A stretch of DNA of 64,000 nucleotides from JAQWCH01 sp050952725 (lineage in GTDB: Bacteria; Bacillota_I; Bacilli_A; RFN20; CAG-826): contig JBMNLN010000001.1 of assembly GCA_050952725.1 (NCBI GenBank), positions 1,054,001 to 1,118,000 on the forward strand, given 5' to 3'. Positions within the stretch are counted from its first letter, which is position 1; each line of letters opens with the position of its first letter. Shown here in pieces: positions 9,242 through 17,588 of the stretch. The notes under the pieces were generated by a model. It made no database searches. It saw only the letters and a program-made list of their open reading frames with translations, and had not been told where the DNA came from. A program made the position numbers and the translations under genes.

Positions 9242-9799
9242 TTAGGCCCGACCATCGTATTGTCCGTTATCCGTGCGGACATAGATCGTCTCGCCTTCTT
9301 CGATAAATAAAGGGACACGCACGGTAATCCCTGTTTCTAATACAGCATCTTTGGTTGCATTTTGCACCGTATTCCCCTTAACCGCCGGGGGGCAATCCGT
9401 AATCTTTAACGCGATTTTAACCGGGAGTGATAAACCGAGAATCTCTCCTTCGTAGGAGGCGATTTCGACTTCCGCATTGGGCACTAAGAATTTTAATTCC
9501 CATTCCATTTTTTCTTTTTCAATCGCGATCTGTTCATAGGTGTTTTGATCCATAAAGACGAGGAAAGTTCCATCATCATAAAGGTAGCTCATCGTTCTTT
9601 TTTCAATGTTGATGCGGTCAATTTGATAACCAGAGTTAAAGGCTAATTCAATAATTGCGCCCGAACGGACGTTTTTAACTTTGAGTTTGGCGACCATTTT
9701 CCGCATCGCGGTTTTATTGAGCAAAATATCGAGAACATTGTAAATTTGCCCATCTTCGAGGAAATAATTTCCCGGTCGTAATTCCGTAACGTTAATCAT
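9242..9799 (-). CDS. efp: Translation elongation factor P
   Basis: A 185-residue EF-P, which relieves ribosome stalling at polyproline stretches. The N-terminal KOW-like domain and two OB domains are present; the C-terminal segment with GNTVQNATKDAVLETGI and VPLFIEEG is standard. The domain I loop differs from most EF-Ps: where the family has PGKG, with the Lys that is modified in many bacteria (Lys32 in B. subtilis), this protein reads NKTAMRK and residue 32 is Met. The alignment around it is gap-free, so this is a real substitution. I recall a similar NKTAMR loop in mycoplasma EF-P (not verified). A separate promoter lies upstream. Confidence 0.95.
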   Translation of the reverse strand: MINVTELRPGNYFLEDGQIYNVLDILLNKTAMRKMVAKLKVKNVRSGAIIELAFNSGYQIDRINIEKRTMSYLYDDGTFLVFMDQNTYEQIAIEKEKMEWELKFLVPNAEVEIASYEGEILGLSLPVKIALKITDCPPAVKGNTVQNATKDAVLETGITVRVPLFIEEGETIYVRTDNGQYDGRA

Positions 9800-9831
9800 A
9801 GATCATTTTCTCCTTTGATTAATCTCGCTCA

Positions 9832-9861
9832 ATTATAACAAAAAGCACAGATCAATATCAA
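9832..9861 (-). promoter_or_regulatory. Putative efp promoter
   Basis: On the minus strand TTGATA (9856-9861), an 18-nt spacer and TATAAT (9832-9837) lie about 35 nt before the efp start, inside the gap after the metallo-hydrolase gene. Confidence 0.6.
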
Positions 9862-9868
9862 ATCGCTT

Positions 9869-10489
9869 TTAAAGGCAGGGATTGTGGTTTTTTTCATCTT
9901 TAATCGTGGTGCTTTCTCCATGTCCGGGATAAACCACGGTCGTCTCTGGTAAGTTTCTTAGTTTATTGAGGCTTGCCTTAATTAAAGTTGGATCGCTCCC
10001 AAAGATATCAGTCCGGCCAATCGTGCCTTTAAAAAGGGTGTCGCCAGTAAAGATTATCCCTTCTTTTTCTAGGTAGTAACAGACACTTCCCATTGAGTGA
10101 AAGGGAGTGGTTATTACTAAAAACTCCTGATGGCCAAAGGTTAATCTCTGACCATCTTCGACAAAGTGAAGGTTGCCACTTTGCGCAATTTCTTCATAAT
10201 TTCCCCGCATGAAAAGATGATCGTGGAGATAATCTTTTTCTCCCTGACCCACATAGACAGGTAATCGATATTGTTCAATTAAGCGCTTGACTCCCCGCAC
10301 ATGATCAAAATGGCCATGAGTTAATAAAACAGCCACCGGCGTCAGTTGGTGCTCTGCTAAATAAGCGAGCATCTTCTCGCCTAAATCACTGGGATCGATA
10401 ATTACGACTTGATGGGGCCCGACTTTAATTAAATACAAATTAGACCGGAGCAATTGATAGGAAAAGACAAAACTTTTGACGATTGACAT
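9869..10489 (-). CDS. Metallo-beta-lactamase fold hydrolase (glyoxalase II-like)
   Basis: A 206-residue MBL-fold enzyme of the YqgX/hydroxyacylglutathione-hydrolase-like group. The metal-binding motif is LLTHGHFDHVRG (HxHxDH), with later ligands in TPFHSMGSVCYYL, FTGDTLF and VYPGHGEST. This group hydrolyses thioesters in characterised members, but the substrate here cannot be read from sequence. The gene lies alone between the rpmG terminator and the efp promoter; its ATG has an AGG eight bases upstream. Confidence 0.8.
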   Translation of the reverse strand: MSIVKSFVFSYQLLRSNLYLIKVGPHQVVIIDPSDLGEKMLAYLAEHQLTPVAVLLTHGHFDHVRGVKRLIEQYRLPVYVGQGEKDYLHDHLFMRGNYEEIAQSGNLHFVEDGQRLTFGHQEFLVITTPFHSMGSVCYYLEKEGIIFTGDTLFKGTIGRTDIFGSDPTLIKASLNKLRNLPETTVVYPGHGESTTIKDEKNHNPCL

Positions 10490-10501
10490 TTTTACTACCT
10501 A

Positions 10502-10526
10502 ACAAAAATAAAGCCTTGCGGCCTTA
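10502..10526 (-). terminator. Terminator overlapping the rpmG stop codon
   Basis: On the minus strand a 7-bp stem (10520-10526 with 10509-10515, one G-U pair) with a GCAA-type tetraloop is followed by TTTTTG. The 5' arm includes the rpmG stop codon. Confidence 0.65.
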
Positions 10527-10676
10527 TTTTCTCTTTTCTTTATGGACGGTCGATTTTTGACAACGGGGGCAATACTTTTTTAATTCAAGACGATCGGGAA
10601 CATTTTTTTTATTCCGACTGCTGAGATAGTTTTCTTCCCCGCATTCACTACATTTCAGTAAGACTGATTCACGCAT
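10524..10676 (-). CDS. rpmG: 50S ribosomal protein L33
   Basis: A 50-residue L33 of the zinc-binding (C+) type: CSECGEENY and CPRCQKSTVHKEKRK provide two CxxC pairs. The frame is open far upstream, but the ATG at 10676 gives the normal family length and has GGAGG eight bases upstream. Bacteria of this group often carry several L33 copies; only one is seen here. Divergent from ispG. Confidence 0.95.
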   Translation of the reverse strand: MRESVLLKCSECGEENYLSSRNKKNVPDRLELKKYCPRCQKSTVHKEKRK

Positions 10677-10705
10677 TGTGGCTACCTCCTGCTCTAACGC
10701 CAAGT

Positions 10706-10735
10706 ATTGTAGCACATCATGGAGGTTTTCACCAA
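10706..10735 (-). promoter_or_regulatory. Putative rpmG promoter
   Basis: Minus strand TTGGTG (10730-10735), an 18-nt spacer ending in TGC, then TACAAT (10706-10711): an extended -10 promoter about 30 nt upstream of rpmG. Confidence 0.55.
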
Positions 10736-10791
10736 GAAAAGCGACTGTTTTTATTGCTTTTTTAATCTTAAATCGCGATACTAGAGGTGAA

Positions 10792-11859
10792 ATGAAGAAA
10801 AATGTATTCAAGCGAACGCAAACTCGCAGCGTATTTATTGCCGGATTGCAAGTCGGCGGACAAAATCGCGTCATCATCCAATCGATGTGCTCTTTGAAGA
10901 CGGCAAAAATCGATGCGGTCGTGCAGCAAATCAACGAATGTGCGAGGTTAGGCGCGGAGTTGATGCGACTGGCCATCCTTGACCAAGAGGATGCACTTGC
11001 GATTAAAAAGATTAAACCCCAAGTGAATATTCCCCTGATCGCCGATATTCATTTTGATTATCGCCTGGCCCTTCTCGCCTTGGAAAATGGCATTGATGGC
11101 CTGCGCATTAATCCTGGAAACATCGGCAATAAAGAAGGGATTAAATTACTTGTCGAAAAAGCGAAAGAAAAGAAAGTTCCGATTCGCATCGGAGTCAATT
11201 CTGGTTCATTTGATCGAGAAATTCATGATTATCAAAAAGCATATGAAGCAAAACACTTACTAGCATCGGCCCAGAAACATGTCGCTATTTTCGAAGAACT
11301 CGATTTCCATGACATCGTCATTTCCTTAAAAGCGAGTGATGTCTTAACCACAATTGCCGCCTATCGGCTCGCGGCTAAGACTTTTCCCTATCCACTTCAT
11401 TTAGGAATTACCGAGGCTGGACCTGCGGAAATTGGCATTATCCGCAGCAGCGCTGGCCTGGCTCCGCTTCTTCTTGAAGGCCTCGGTGATACGATCCGCA
11501 TCTCTTTATCCGCTTCCCCCCAGGAAGAAATCGTCACCGCTAAAAGACTCCTGCATGACTTAGGGTTATACCCAAACTATCCGACGCTTATTTCCTGTCC
11601 GACTTGCGGTCGGACGGAAGTTGACTTAATTCCTTTAGCAAAGAGAGTTCTCAGTTATTTAGAAACGGTCCATTTACCCATTAAGGTTGCCGTCATGGGC
11701 TGTGTGGTCAATGGCCCGGGCGAAGCTAAAAGTGCTGATATTGGGATTGCAGGGGGGAAAGGACGCTATGCCATCTTCAAAAAGGGCCAAGTGGTGCAAA
11801 CGGTCCAAGAAGATGAAGCCTTTGCCACCTTCATCAGAGAAATTGAAAAATTAAAATAA
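10792..11859 (+). CDS. ispG: 4-hydroxy-3-methylbut-2-enyl diphosphate synthase IspG (GcpE)
   Basis: A 355-residue IspG, the penultimate enzyme of the MEP isoprenoid pathway; it converts MEcPP to HMBPP using a [4Fe-4S] cluster. The N-terminal TIM barrel includes VIIQSMCS and GLRINPGNIG; the C-terminal reductase domain holds the cluster ligands in CPTCGR and in VMGCVVNGPGEA. The short two-domain form is typical of bacteria. The frame is open upstream, but the ATG at 10792 follows AGAGGTGA. With ispH about 3.4 kb downstream this indicates an MEP route. It ends directly at a strong terminator. Confidence 0.95.
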   Translation: MKKNVFKRTQTRSVFIAGLQVGGQNRVIIQSMCSLKTAKIDAVVQQINECARLGAELMRLAILDQEDALAIKKIKPQVNIPLIADIHFDYRLALLALENGIDGLRINPGNIGNKEGIKLLVEKAKEKKVPIRIGVNSGSFDREIHDYQKAYEAKHLLASAQKHVAIFEELDFHDIVISLKASDVLTTIAAYRLAAKTFPYPLHLGITEAGPAEIGIIRSSAGLAPLLLEGLGDTIRISLSASPQEEIVTAKRLLHDLGLYPNYPTLISCPTCGRTEVDLIPLAKRVLSYLETVHLPIKVAVMGCVVNGPGEAKSADIGIAGGKGRYAIFKKGQVVQTVQEDEAFATFIREIEKLK

Positions 11860-11890
11860 GGAGATGAATCGATACGGTTCATCTCCTTTA
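11860..11890. terminator. Bidirectional terminator between ispG and a lipoprotein gene
   Basis: GGAGATGAA (11860-11868) pairs perfectly with TTCATCTCC (11878-11886). The plus strand has TTTA next, and the minus strand has a T-rich tract, so it can end both the ispG transcript and the convergent lipoprotein transcript. Confidence 0.75.
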
Positions 11891-11917
11891 CTAAGATTCA
11901 TCAATCTTTTGTGGTTT

Positions 11918-12883
11918 CTAGGAAACGTAGGCATCCAAATCATCAGGGAGCGCAATCACAAAATTTTGGTCAAAGCCAGTGCGGGTATAAGTGCCTTCAA
12001 TATCAACTTCAATCGTTCCATCTAAATCAATGCCGTCGGGCATAAATGGGTTTGCTCCTGGTTCACTGGTGTATTTAACTTCAAAGCGGGCCTCGACTTT
12101 GCTCATTAATAAACATCCCCGGTGCTTGGCATCGATAATCAAGGTCAATTCACTGGTCGTGATATTGTACCTGGTCAATTCCAAACTCATTCCCGAAAGA
12201 TCGAATTCCAACCCCAAATCAAGATCAAGGGCAAAGTCGTCTCCAACTAATGCCTGATAAGCGGCAAATTTGTCATTATCGAAGATGATTTTCATCACTG
12301 TTTCGTGCTTGTGGGTGAAAAAAGAGACCGCGCCGACTTCATTGAGATGGGGGAGTTCTTCTTCAATTTCCACATAAAAACTCGCAAAATCACTCAAAGA
12401 AACGGTGGCAAGGAAAACATTCCGCCGTTTGATGACATCGAGAGTTGCTTGCACCTTGTTATTCGAAGAAAATTCAGGTTTGGCATGAGGAGCAAGCGTA
12501 TAATCGATATACCCTGTATTATTATCCTCATAGTAGACTAAAGTCTCGTCTTGATAGTCGGCGATGATTTCATTTCCCACTTTTAAGTAACAAGTATCGT
12601 TTTCTTGATAGTGTTTTTTGCTTTCGGTGTATTCGTATTCTAAAGAAGCAACTTGTGCATAATCAATTGGCGTCCCGACAAAGCCAGTGCCGATAAAACC
12701 ATCTAAATTAGCATTCGTAGCCAGGGTTTCTTGACAGCGAACAATTTTTTCTTCCGCCTGTTTAGCTTCTTGGAGTTTAGCGACTCCCTCCGCATAGGAA
12801 AGCGGTTTTGGTTTTTGATTTTGACAACCATAAAGCAAAGTCATGGAAATGAGCATCAAGGAAAGATGTTTACGTTTCATCAT
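11918..12883 (-). CDS. Putative lipoprotein, unknown function
   Basis: A 321-residue protein with a lipoprotein signal peptide: basic start (MMKRKH), hydrophobic core and a lipobox-like LLYGC, with Cys at about residue 20, so it is probably anchored on the outer face of the membrane. The mature part is acidic and has a regular beta-type pattern, with no catalytic motif I can recognise. The chosen ATG (12883) has GGAGG six bases upstream; an upstream in-frame start at 12898 would spoil the signal. It stands alone between two terminator regions. Confidence 0.7.
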   Translation of the reverse strand: MMKRKHLSLMLISMTLLYGCQNQKPKPLSYAEGVAKLQEAKQAEEKIVRCQETLATNANLDGFIGTGFVGTPIDYAQVASLEYEYTESKKHYQENDTCYLKVGNEIIADYQDETLVYYEDNNTGYIDYTLAPHAKPEFSSNNKVQATLDVIKRRNVFLATVSLSDFASFYVEIEEELPHLNEVGAVSFFTHKHETVMKIIFDNDKFAAYQALVGDDFALDLDLGLEFDLSGMSLELTRYNITTSELTLIIDAKHRGCLLMSKVEARFEVKYTSEPGANPFMPDGIDLDGTIEVDIEGTYTRTGFDQNFVIALPDDLDAYVS

Positions 12884-12934
12884 TTTCCACCTCCACATAA
12901 GTACATTCTAGCAAATCACCAGGAGAAAATTAAA

Positions 12935-13822
12935 TTATTTAATGAAATTTTCTCGCCATTGCGCATCGAAACTTCCGCTTTTTAACATGGCAATTTCCTG
13001 CGCATAGGGAGGGTTTTCACCGATATAGGGGGTTTCTAAGATTTTCGAAATATGGGCTAGACGAGGATCAGTCACATAGCGCAAAAGAGTTTCAAAACCA
13101 ATCTTGCCATAGCCTAAATTATCATGACGGTCTTTTCTTGCACCCCGTTCATTCTTGGAATCATTGATATGGAGGACGCGTAAATACTCCAGTCCGATTA
13201 CTTCATCGAATTCTTTTAAAATGCCATCAAGATCAGCGACATCATAGCCCGCATCATGGATGTGACAGGTATCCAAGCACACTCCAATGCGCTTTTGATT
13301 GTGCACTCCAGCGATTATCATCGCTAATTCTTCAAAGGTCGAGCCGATTTCACTGCCTTTGCCCGCCATTGTTTCTAATGCGATGGTCGGGCCGGCTTCA
13401 GCGCCTAAAATATCGTTTAAAATCTCAATAATTTGCGCAATCGCCACTTCTTTACCAGCGCCAACATGAGCTCCTGGATGCAAGACGAGAACCTCGGCCC
13501 CAAAAGCCGCAGTCCGGTTTAATTCCTCGCGGAGAAGTTCTTTCGAACCCAGCGCTAGTTCGGGTTTAATCGTATTGCCAATATTGATGATATAAGGAGC
13601 ATGAACGATTAGATGGGAAGGAGAAATTCCTCTTTCTTCAAGGAGTTTTTTTCCTTCTTCAATCATCATCTGTTCCACGGGAATTCTTCTGGCGTTTTGC
13701 GGTGGACCAGTATAAAACATCATCGTATTAGCTTCATAGGCGATCATCGTTTGCACTGCATCAAGAAAATATCCAGGTGCGGATAAGGAGACATGAGCGC
13801 CTAAAATTCCCACTCTACTCAT
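12935..13822 (-). CDS. nfo: Deoxyribonuclease IV (AP endonuclease)
   Basis: A 295-residue endonuclease IV of the AP-endonuclease 2 TIM-barrel family, cleaving 5' to abasic sites in base excision repair. Metal ligands are visible in LGAHVS near the start, HPGAHVG, ALETMAGKG, GVCLDTCHIHDAGYD and HINDSKNERGARKDRHDN. The open frame extends upstream, but MSRVGILGAHVS is the normal N-terminus, and the ATG at 13822 overlaps the helicase stop by 8 nt. The segment after the stop contains an AT-rich inverted repeat without a clear T tract. Confidence 0.93.
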   Translation of the reverse strand: MSRVGILGAHVSLSAPGYFLDAVQTMIAYEANTMMFYTGPPQNARRIPVEQMMIEEGKKLLEERGISPSHLIVHAPYIINIGNTIKPELALGSKELLREELNRTAAFGAEVLVLHPGAHVGAGKEVAIAQIIEILNDILGAEAGPTIALETMAGKGSEIGSTFEELAMIIAGVHNQKRIGVCLDTCHIHDAGYDVADLDGILKEFDEVIGLEYLRVLHINDSKNERGARKDRHDNLGYGKIGFETLLRYVTDPRLAHISKILETPYIGENPPYAQEIAMLKSGSFDAQWRENFIK

Positions 13823-15182
13823 GTCGTTCTCTGGCTTCCTTCCGATAGCGTTCTTCGCGTTGACGGCGAATATCTTTACGGATAATTTCCCGCCGATGTT
13901 TGCGTTTGGTTTTTTCCACCGCAACGCGAACTTTTTTCTTGTAATTTGGTTTCACCTTTTTGGTCCGAGTCTCGGCGACGGCTTTTTTAATCGCTACACT
14001 TAATTCTTGATCTTCAACTTTGCGTTGGGACACTTTTTTCTTTAAGCGGGGATTCGCATCAGGGATAAACTTCCCATCTTGATAAATCAAAAAGGTAAAA
14101 TCCACCGCTTGTGCGATTAATTTCCGCGGTTTAACCTCGTGATCGCGGTCATAAAAACTATAGACTTCACCTTGGTTTTTATATCTGCCAGTTCTGCCGG
14201 CACGATGGAAATAATACTCGAGATTATTCGGTAAATCAAAGTTTAAAACTTCGCTGATATGTTCAAAATCAAGCCCACGTGCGGCCATATCACTGGCGAC
14301 AATGACACTAAATTCATCATGATTGATCCGGCGCATCATCTGTTTGCGTTGGCGATCGCTAAGATTACCATGGATAACACCAACTTTAAGATTGTTTTCT
14401 AACAAAAATCGATAAAGCGCATCGACATCTTTCTTCCTTGAAGCAAAAATTAAGAGAAAATAAGGTTGTTTCCAAATAATAAAATCTAAAACCGCTTGAT
14501 AGGAATCTCGATGACGAGTGTCGATTAAATAATGAGTAATCGCTTTCGGATTAGCCGCTTCTTCGCATTCAAGAATGCGCATATCGGGGAAATGTTTTGC
14601 CAATGAGTTCTTTAAATTCTCAGAAAAAGTCGCGGAGAAAACCATGATTTGAAAGGAATCTAACGCGGTTAAAATCTCGTTGATAATTGGGAAAAAACCA
14701 CTATCAAAGAGCATATCCGCCTCATCGAGGACCACCGTTTTGACACTGATTAAGGACGTGACCGTGTTTTCTAGTCCGAGATCTTTTAATCTGCCAGGGG
14801 TAGCGATGATAATATGCGGTTTTCTTTCGAGAGCTTCCATATTGCGCTTTTTCTCCTCCCCCCCCGCTAGAAGTAAAAGGCGCAAGTCTGGATAACTTTT
14901 AGCCATTGCGCGGGCAAAAGTTAATGTCTGCTTTGCTAATTCACGGGTAGGAGAGAGGATTAAAACTTGAATTTCCTCTTTGCTGGTATCGATTTTTTCA
15001 AAGATGGGTACTAAAAAAGCATGCGTCTTTCCACTTCCCGTTGGCGAACGGGCAATGACGGATTCTCCCCGTAAGGCTAGAGGAATAATCATCTCTTGAA
15101 TTGGAGTTAAATCGCAATATCCCAGACTAGTAATCGTTTCTAAGAGTTTTTCACTCAGGGCAAATCGAGAAAATTTCGCCAT
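13815..15182 (-). CDS. DEAD-box RNA helicase
   Basis: A 455-residue superfamily 2 RNA helicase. Motifs in order: Q motif (CDLTPIQEMIIP), motif I SPTGSGKT, Ia PTRELA, II DEAD, III SAT, V SDMAARGLD and VI HRAGRTGRY. The last 60 to 70 residues are highly basic (repeated K/R), a likely RNA-binding tail as in cold-shock or ribosome-assembly DEAD proteins (CshB/RhlE-like); which of these cannot be decided by eye. It is first in a two-gene unit with nfo and is divergent from ispH. Confidence 0.9.
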   Translation of the reverse strand: MAKFSRFALSEKLLETITSLGYCDLTPIQEMIIPLALRGESVIARSPTGSGKTHAFLVPIFEKIDTSKEEIQVLILSPTRELAKQTLTFARAMAKSYPDLRLLLLAGGEEKKRNMEALERKPHIIIATPGRLKDLGLENTVTSLISVKTVVLDEADMLFDSGFFPIINEILTALDSFQIMVFSATFSENLKNSLAKHFPDMRILECEEAANPKAITHYLIDTRHRDSYQAVLDFIIWKQPYFLLIFASRKKDVDALYRFLLENNLKVGVIHGNLSDRQRKQMMRRINHDEFSVIVASDMAARGLDFEHISEVLNFDLPNNLEYYFHRAGRTGRYKNQGEVYSFYDRDHEVKPRKLIAQAVDFTFLIYQDGKFIPDANPRLKKKVSQRKVEDQELSVAIKKAVAETRTKKVKPNYKKKVRVAVEKTKRKHRREIIRKDIRRQREERYRKEARERHE

Positions 15183-15264
15183 AGCATTTGTCCTTTCACC
15201 ATATTATACAAGAAAATATATAAAATTATGGTAAAATTACTTTAGAAGAGAGCAGGTGCATAAT

Positions 15265-16140
15265 ATGAAAGTTACAGTCGCAAAACCTTACGGGTACTGC
15301 GAAGGAGTGGTAAAGGCGATTGACCTCGCTTTAGCCGTTCGCAAAGATAATCCCGACATGCCGATTTCGGTTTTAGGGATGCTTGTTCATAATGAAAGAG
15401 TGGTAAAACACCTAGAAGATAACCAGATAACTACTATAAATATACCAATTAGCGAATATGAGGCTTTTTTAAAGCAAGCCAAACCACCATTGATTATTAT
15501 CTTTACCGCCCATGGTCATGATCCAAAACTCGATCGAATCGCCCAAGAAAGAGGTTTGATTACTTATGATGCGACCTGCAAAAAAGTTCTTCATGCCTTT
15601 TCATTAATCGAAAAAGCCTTAGCTAAAGGGCAGGAAGTCATCTACCTTGGTAAAAAAGGCCATCCTGAACCGATTGCAGCTTTAGCCCGCGGCGAAAAAG
15701 TCTTTCTCTATGATGTTGAGGGGTACTTTGATTATCGCCAGTTAAAGACGAAAAATCCTTTTGTCATCACCCAAACCACGCTTTCACTAGATGAGGTCAA
15801 AGGCTTCCATCTCGATATTAAAGCCCGTCTTCCCGAAGCCGAAATTGGAAATGAAATTTGCCAAGCGACGCGTTTACGACAAAAGGCGGTCAAACTTCTC
15901 CCGATGGAGGTTGAACATATCTATATTATCGGCTCACCGCGCTCCTCGAACACGACGAGATTAGCTCTGATTGCCAAAACCTCTCATCCTAGAGCAAAAA
16001 TCCGCCTCGTCCGCGGGATTCATGAGATTAATCGAGATGAATTAAAAGGTTTAACTCATGTCGGCGTCGCTTCGGGAGCTTCCACTCCCCGCGAAGTCGT
16101 CCATAAAGTGATTGATTTTTTAGAAAACTTTAATCAGTAA
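15265..16140 (+). CDS. ispH: 4-hydroxy-3-methylbut-2-enyl diphosphate reductase IspH (LytB)
   Basis: The last MEP-pathway enzyme, reducing HMBPP to IPP and DMAPP with a [4Fe-4S] cluster. Cluster cysteines are in PYGYCEGV, ATCKKVLHA and NEICQATRLRQ; substrate-site histidines are in GMLVHNERV and TAHGHDP. About 291 residues, the usual length. A GTG at 15256 is in frame, but the ATG at 15265 follows AGCAGGTG at good spacing. The 3' end overlaps the convergent nif3-like gene by 11 nt with no terminator visible between them. Confidence 0.94.
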   Translation: MKVTVAKPYGYCEGVVKAIDLALAVRKDNPDMPISVLGMLVHNERVVKHLEDNQITTINIPISEYEAFLKQAKPPLIIIFTAHGHDPKLDRIAQERGLITYDATCKKVLHAFSLIEKALAKGQEVIYLGKKGHPEPIAALARGEKVFLYDVEGYFDYRQLKTKNPFVITQTTLSLDEVKGFHLDIKARLPEAEIGNEICQATRLRQKAVKLLPMEVEHIYIIGSPRSSNTTRLALIAKTSHPRAKIRLVRGIHEINRDELKGLTHVGVASGASTPREVVHKVIDFLENFNQ

Positions 16141-16906
16141 CTAAATGGGGAAGTTCTTCATGATCAATACAGATCACTTCCAACCTTGGTTCGATATCTA
16201 AAAGAATTTCCTTCATCGTCGGCATGAAGATGCGCTCGATTTCATGGGGTAAATCGAGATAATTGTATTTATTTAAGACCACATCCCGGCGCACATGATG
16301 CGGCGCATCCCCAGAGATAAAAAGATCGTACCCTTCTTCTTGGGCCACGCGCCATCCGCGCGAACCGCCACCACCGACGATGGCGACTGAACTAATGATG
16401 GGATTCCCTTCTGCGATTAAAAGCCCGTAACTAACCCCGAACTTCTCTAAGGCAAACTTAGCAAATTCCTCGATTGGTACTGGCTTTTTTAATTTGCCAC
16501 CCCGAGCTAATGGATCATTTTCCAACGGGGTAATCTCCTCCAATTCGAGAACTTTACTTAGGGCATCATTCATCCCCCCTTCACCTTCATCAAAGTTGGT
16601 GTGATAAGAATATACGCAGATATCGGCCGCTTCCAGCTTGCACACTAATTCTGCGCGCGCAGGATCTTTTTTTAAAGTTTTTGCTCGCGTTCCATAAATC
16701 AACGGGTGATGAGTCAAAACCAAATCTGGGCGATGGGCGAGGACTTCATCGAGAATACTCTCATCTAAATCGAGCACCAGGATAATTTTTTTCACCGTCT
16801 CGGGAAGCGAGCCGGTCATATGACCGACATAATCACGGTATTTCTTGGCGATTGATTGAGGAAATCTTTTCGCAAGTTTTAGTAATAAAGTACGCATTTT
16901 AATCAT
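16130..16906 (-). CDS. Nif3-like dinuclear metal center protein (YqfO family)
   Basis: A Nif3/DUF34 protein of about 258 residues. The metal-binding residues are visible in LVLTHHPLIYG, VYSYHTNFDEG and FISGDAPHH, plus the C-terminal PHEIERIF. B. subtilis YqfO has an inserted PII-like domain; this version lacks it. Members are often annotated as GTP cyclohydrolase I type 2, but the true function is unsettled. Start at 16906 is chosen for a GAGG nine bases upstream; ATGs at 16921 and 16897 are alternatives. It follows trmK, as in many Firmicutes. Confidence 0.85.
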   Translation of the reverse strand: MIKMRTLLLKLAKRFPQSIAKKYRDYVGHMTGSLPETVKKIILVLDLDESILDEVLAHRPDLVLTHHPLIYGTRAKTLKKDPARAELVCKLEAADICVYSYHTNFDEGEGGMNDALSKVLELEEITPLENDPLARGGKLKKPVPIEEFAKFALEKFGVSYGLLIAEGNPIISSVAIVGGGGSRGWRVAQEEGYDLFISGDAPHHVRRDVVLNKYNYLDLPHEIERIFMPTMKEILLDIEPRLEVICIDHEELPHLVTD

Positions 16907-17588
16907 CGAGATGGACCTCATTTCTTAAGATATTATCGAGCTTTTCAATTTCTTGTTGGAGGATTTTCCTTCGATTTAAAGGAAGAGATTTTTCCTCTAA
17001 TAGTCTAACTTTTCTAAGTTTTTCTTCTTCTAACATCGCTAAGAATAACGCCAGTCTTGCTTTTAAAAGAAGCGGACCAAATTCACATTCCATCTCAGAG
17101 AGTTCTTCTTGGCCTGGAGCAAGAACAAGCAGCGGATAATAATGTCCCCCTTCATAGATAATCGTCTCATGCGTGATTTTAAAGTTAAATTCACACAATC
17201 TTTTTCTTAAAAAAGCCAGATGGGACTGCGGCGCGACAATGATCTTTTTAATCTGGGATAATTTCTCCTTTTCCCGCGTAAAAATTTGATAGATCAATTC
17301 CCCCCCAAGACCAGTCAGGATGAGAGTGTTCACTTGGGGAGGAAGATTTTCTAAACCATCCGCTAGGGCAATTTGAATCACCTCTTCATATCCCGCTTCG
17401 CGAATATTGCGTTTTAATCGCGAAAAGGGCCCATGTTTATTCTCGACCGCATAAATCCCCTTAACGCATTGATGATGCGCTAGATAGATGGCCAAATAGC
17501 CATGATCACTGCCAATATCGGCGACAAAATCATCTTGCGCAAGCCAGGGAATCACAGCCAAAAGGCGCTCAGGCAGTGATTTAATCAT
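16899..17588 (-). CDS. trmK: tRNA (adenine-N1)-methyltransferase TrmK
   Basis: A 229-residue class I methyltransferase of the TrmK/YqfN family (COG2384), which methylates A22 of tRNA at N1. The SAM-binding motif I is VADIGSDHGYLAIYL, followed by GIYAVENKHGPF and LILTGLGGELI. The C-terminal third forms a coiled coil rich in Lys, Glu and Leu, as in the family. It overlaps the second sigma gene by 8 nt and the nif3 gene by 8 nt, so the three are probably coupled. Confidence 0.92.
   Translation of the reverse strand: MIKSLPERLLAVIPWLAQDDFVADIGSDHGYLAIYLAHHQCVKGIYAVENKHGPFSRLKRNIREAGYEEVIQIALADGLENLPPQVNTLILTGLGGELIYQIFTREKEKLSQIKKIIVAPQSHLAFLRKRLCEFNFKITHETIIYEGGHYYPLLVLAPGQEELSEMECEFGPLLLKARLALFLAMLEEEKLRKVRLLEEKSLPLNRRKILQQEIEKLDNILRNEVHLDD

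Noticed and set aside
10524..10976. 150-codon version of rpmG
   Set aside because: The N-terminal 100 residues are not L33-like and run through the rpmG promoter and into ispG; the ATG at 10676 has the SD.
12905..12962. Terminator after nfo
   Set aside because: GAGAAAAT/ATTTTCTC inverted repeat is AT-rich, overlaps the coding end and has no T tract.
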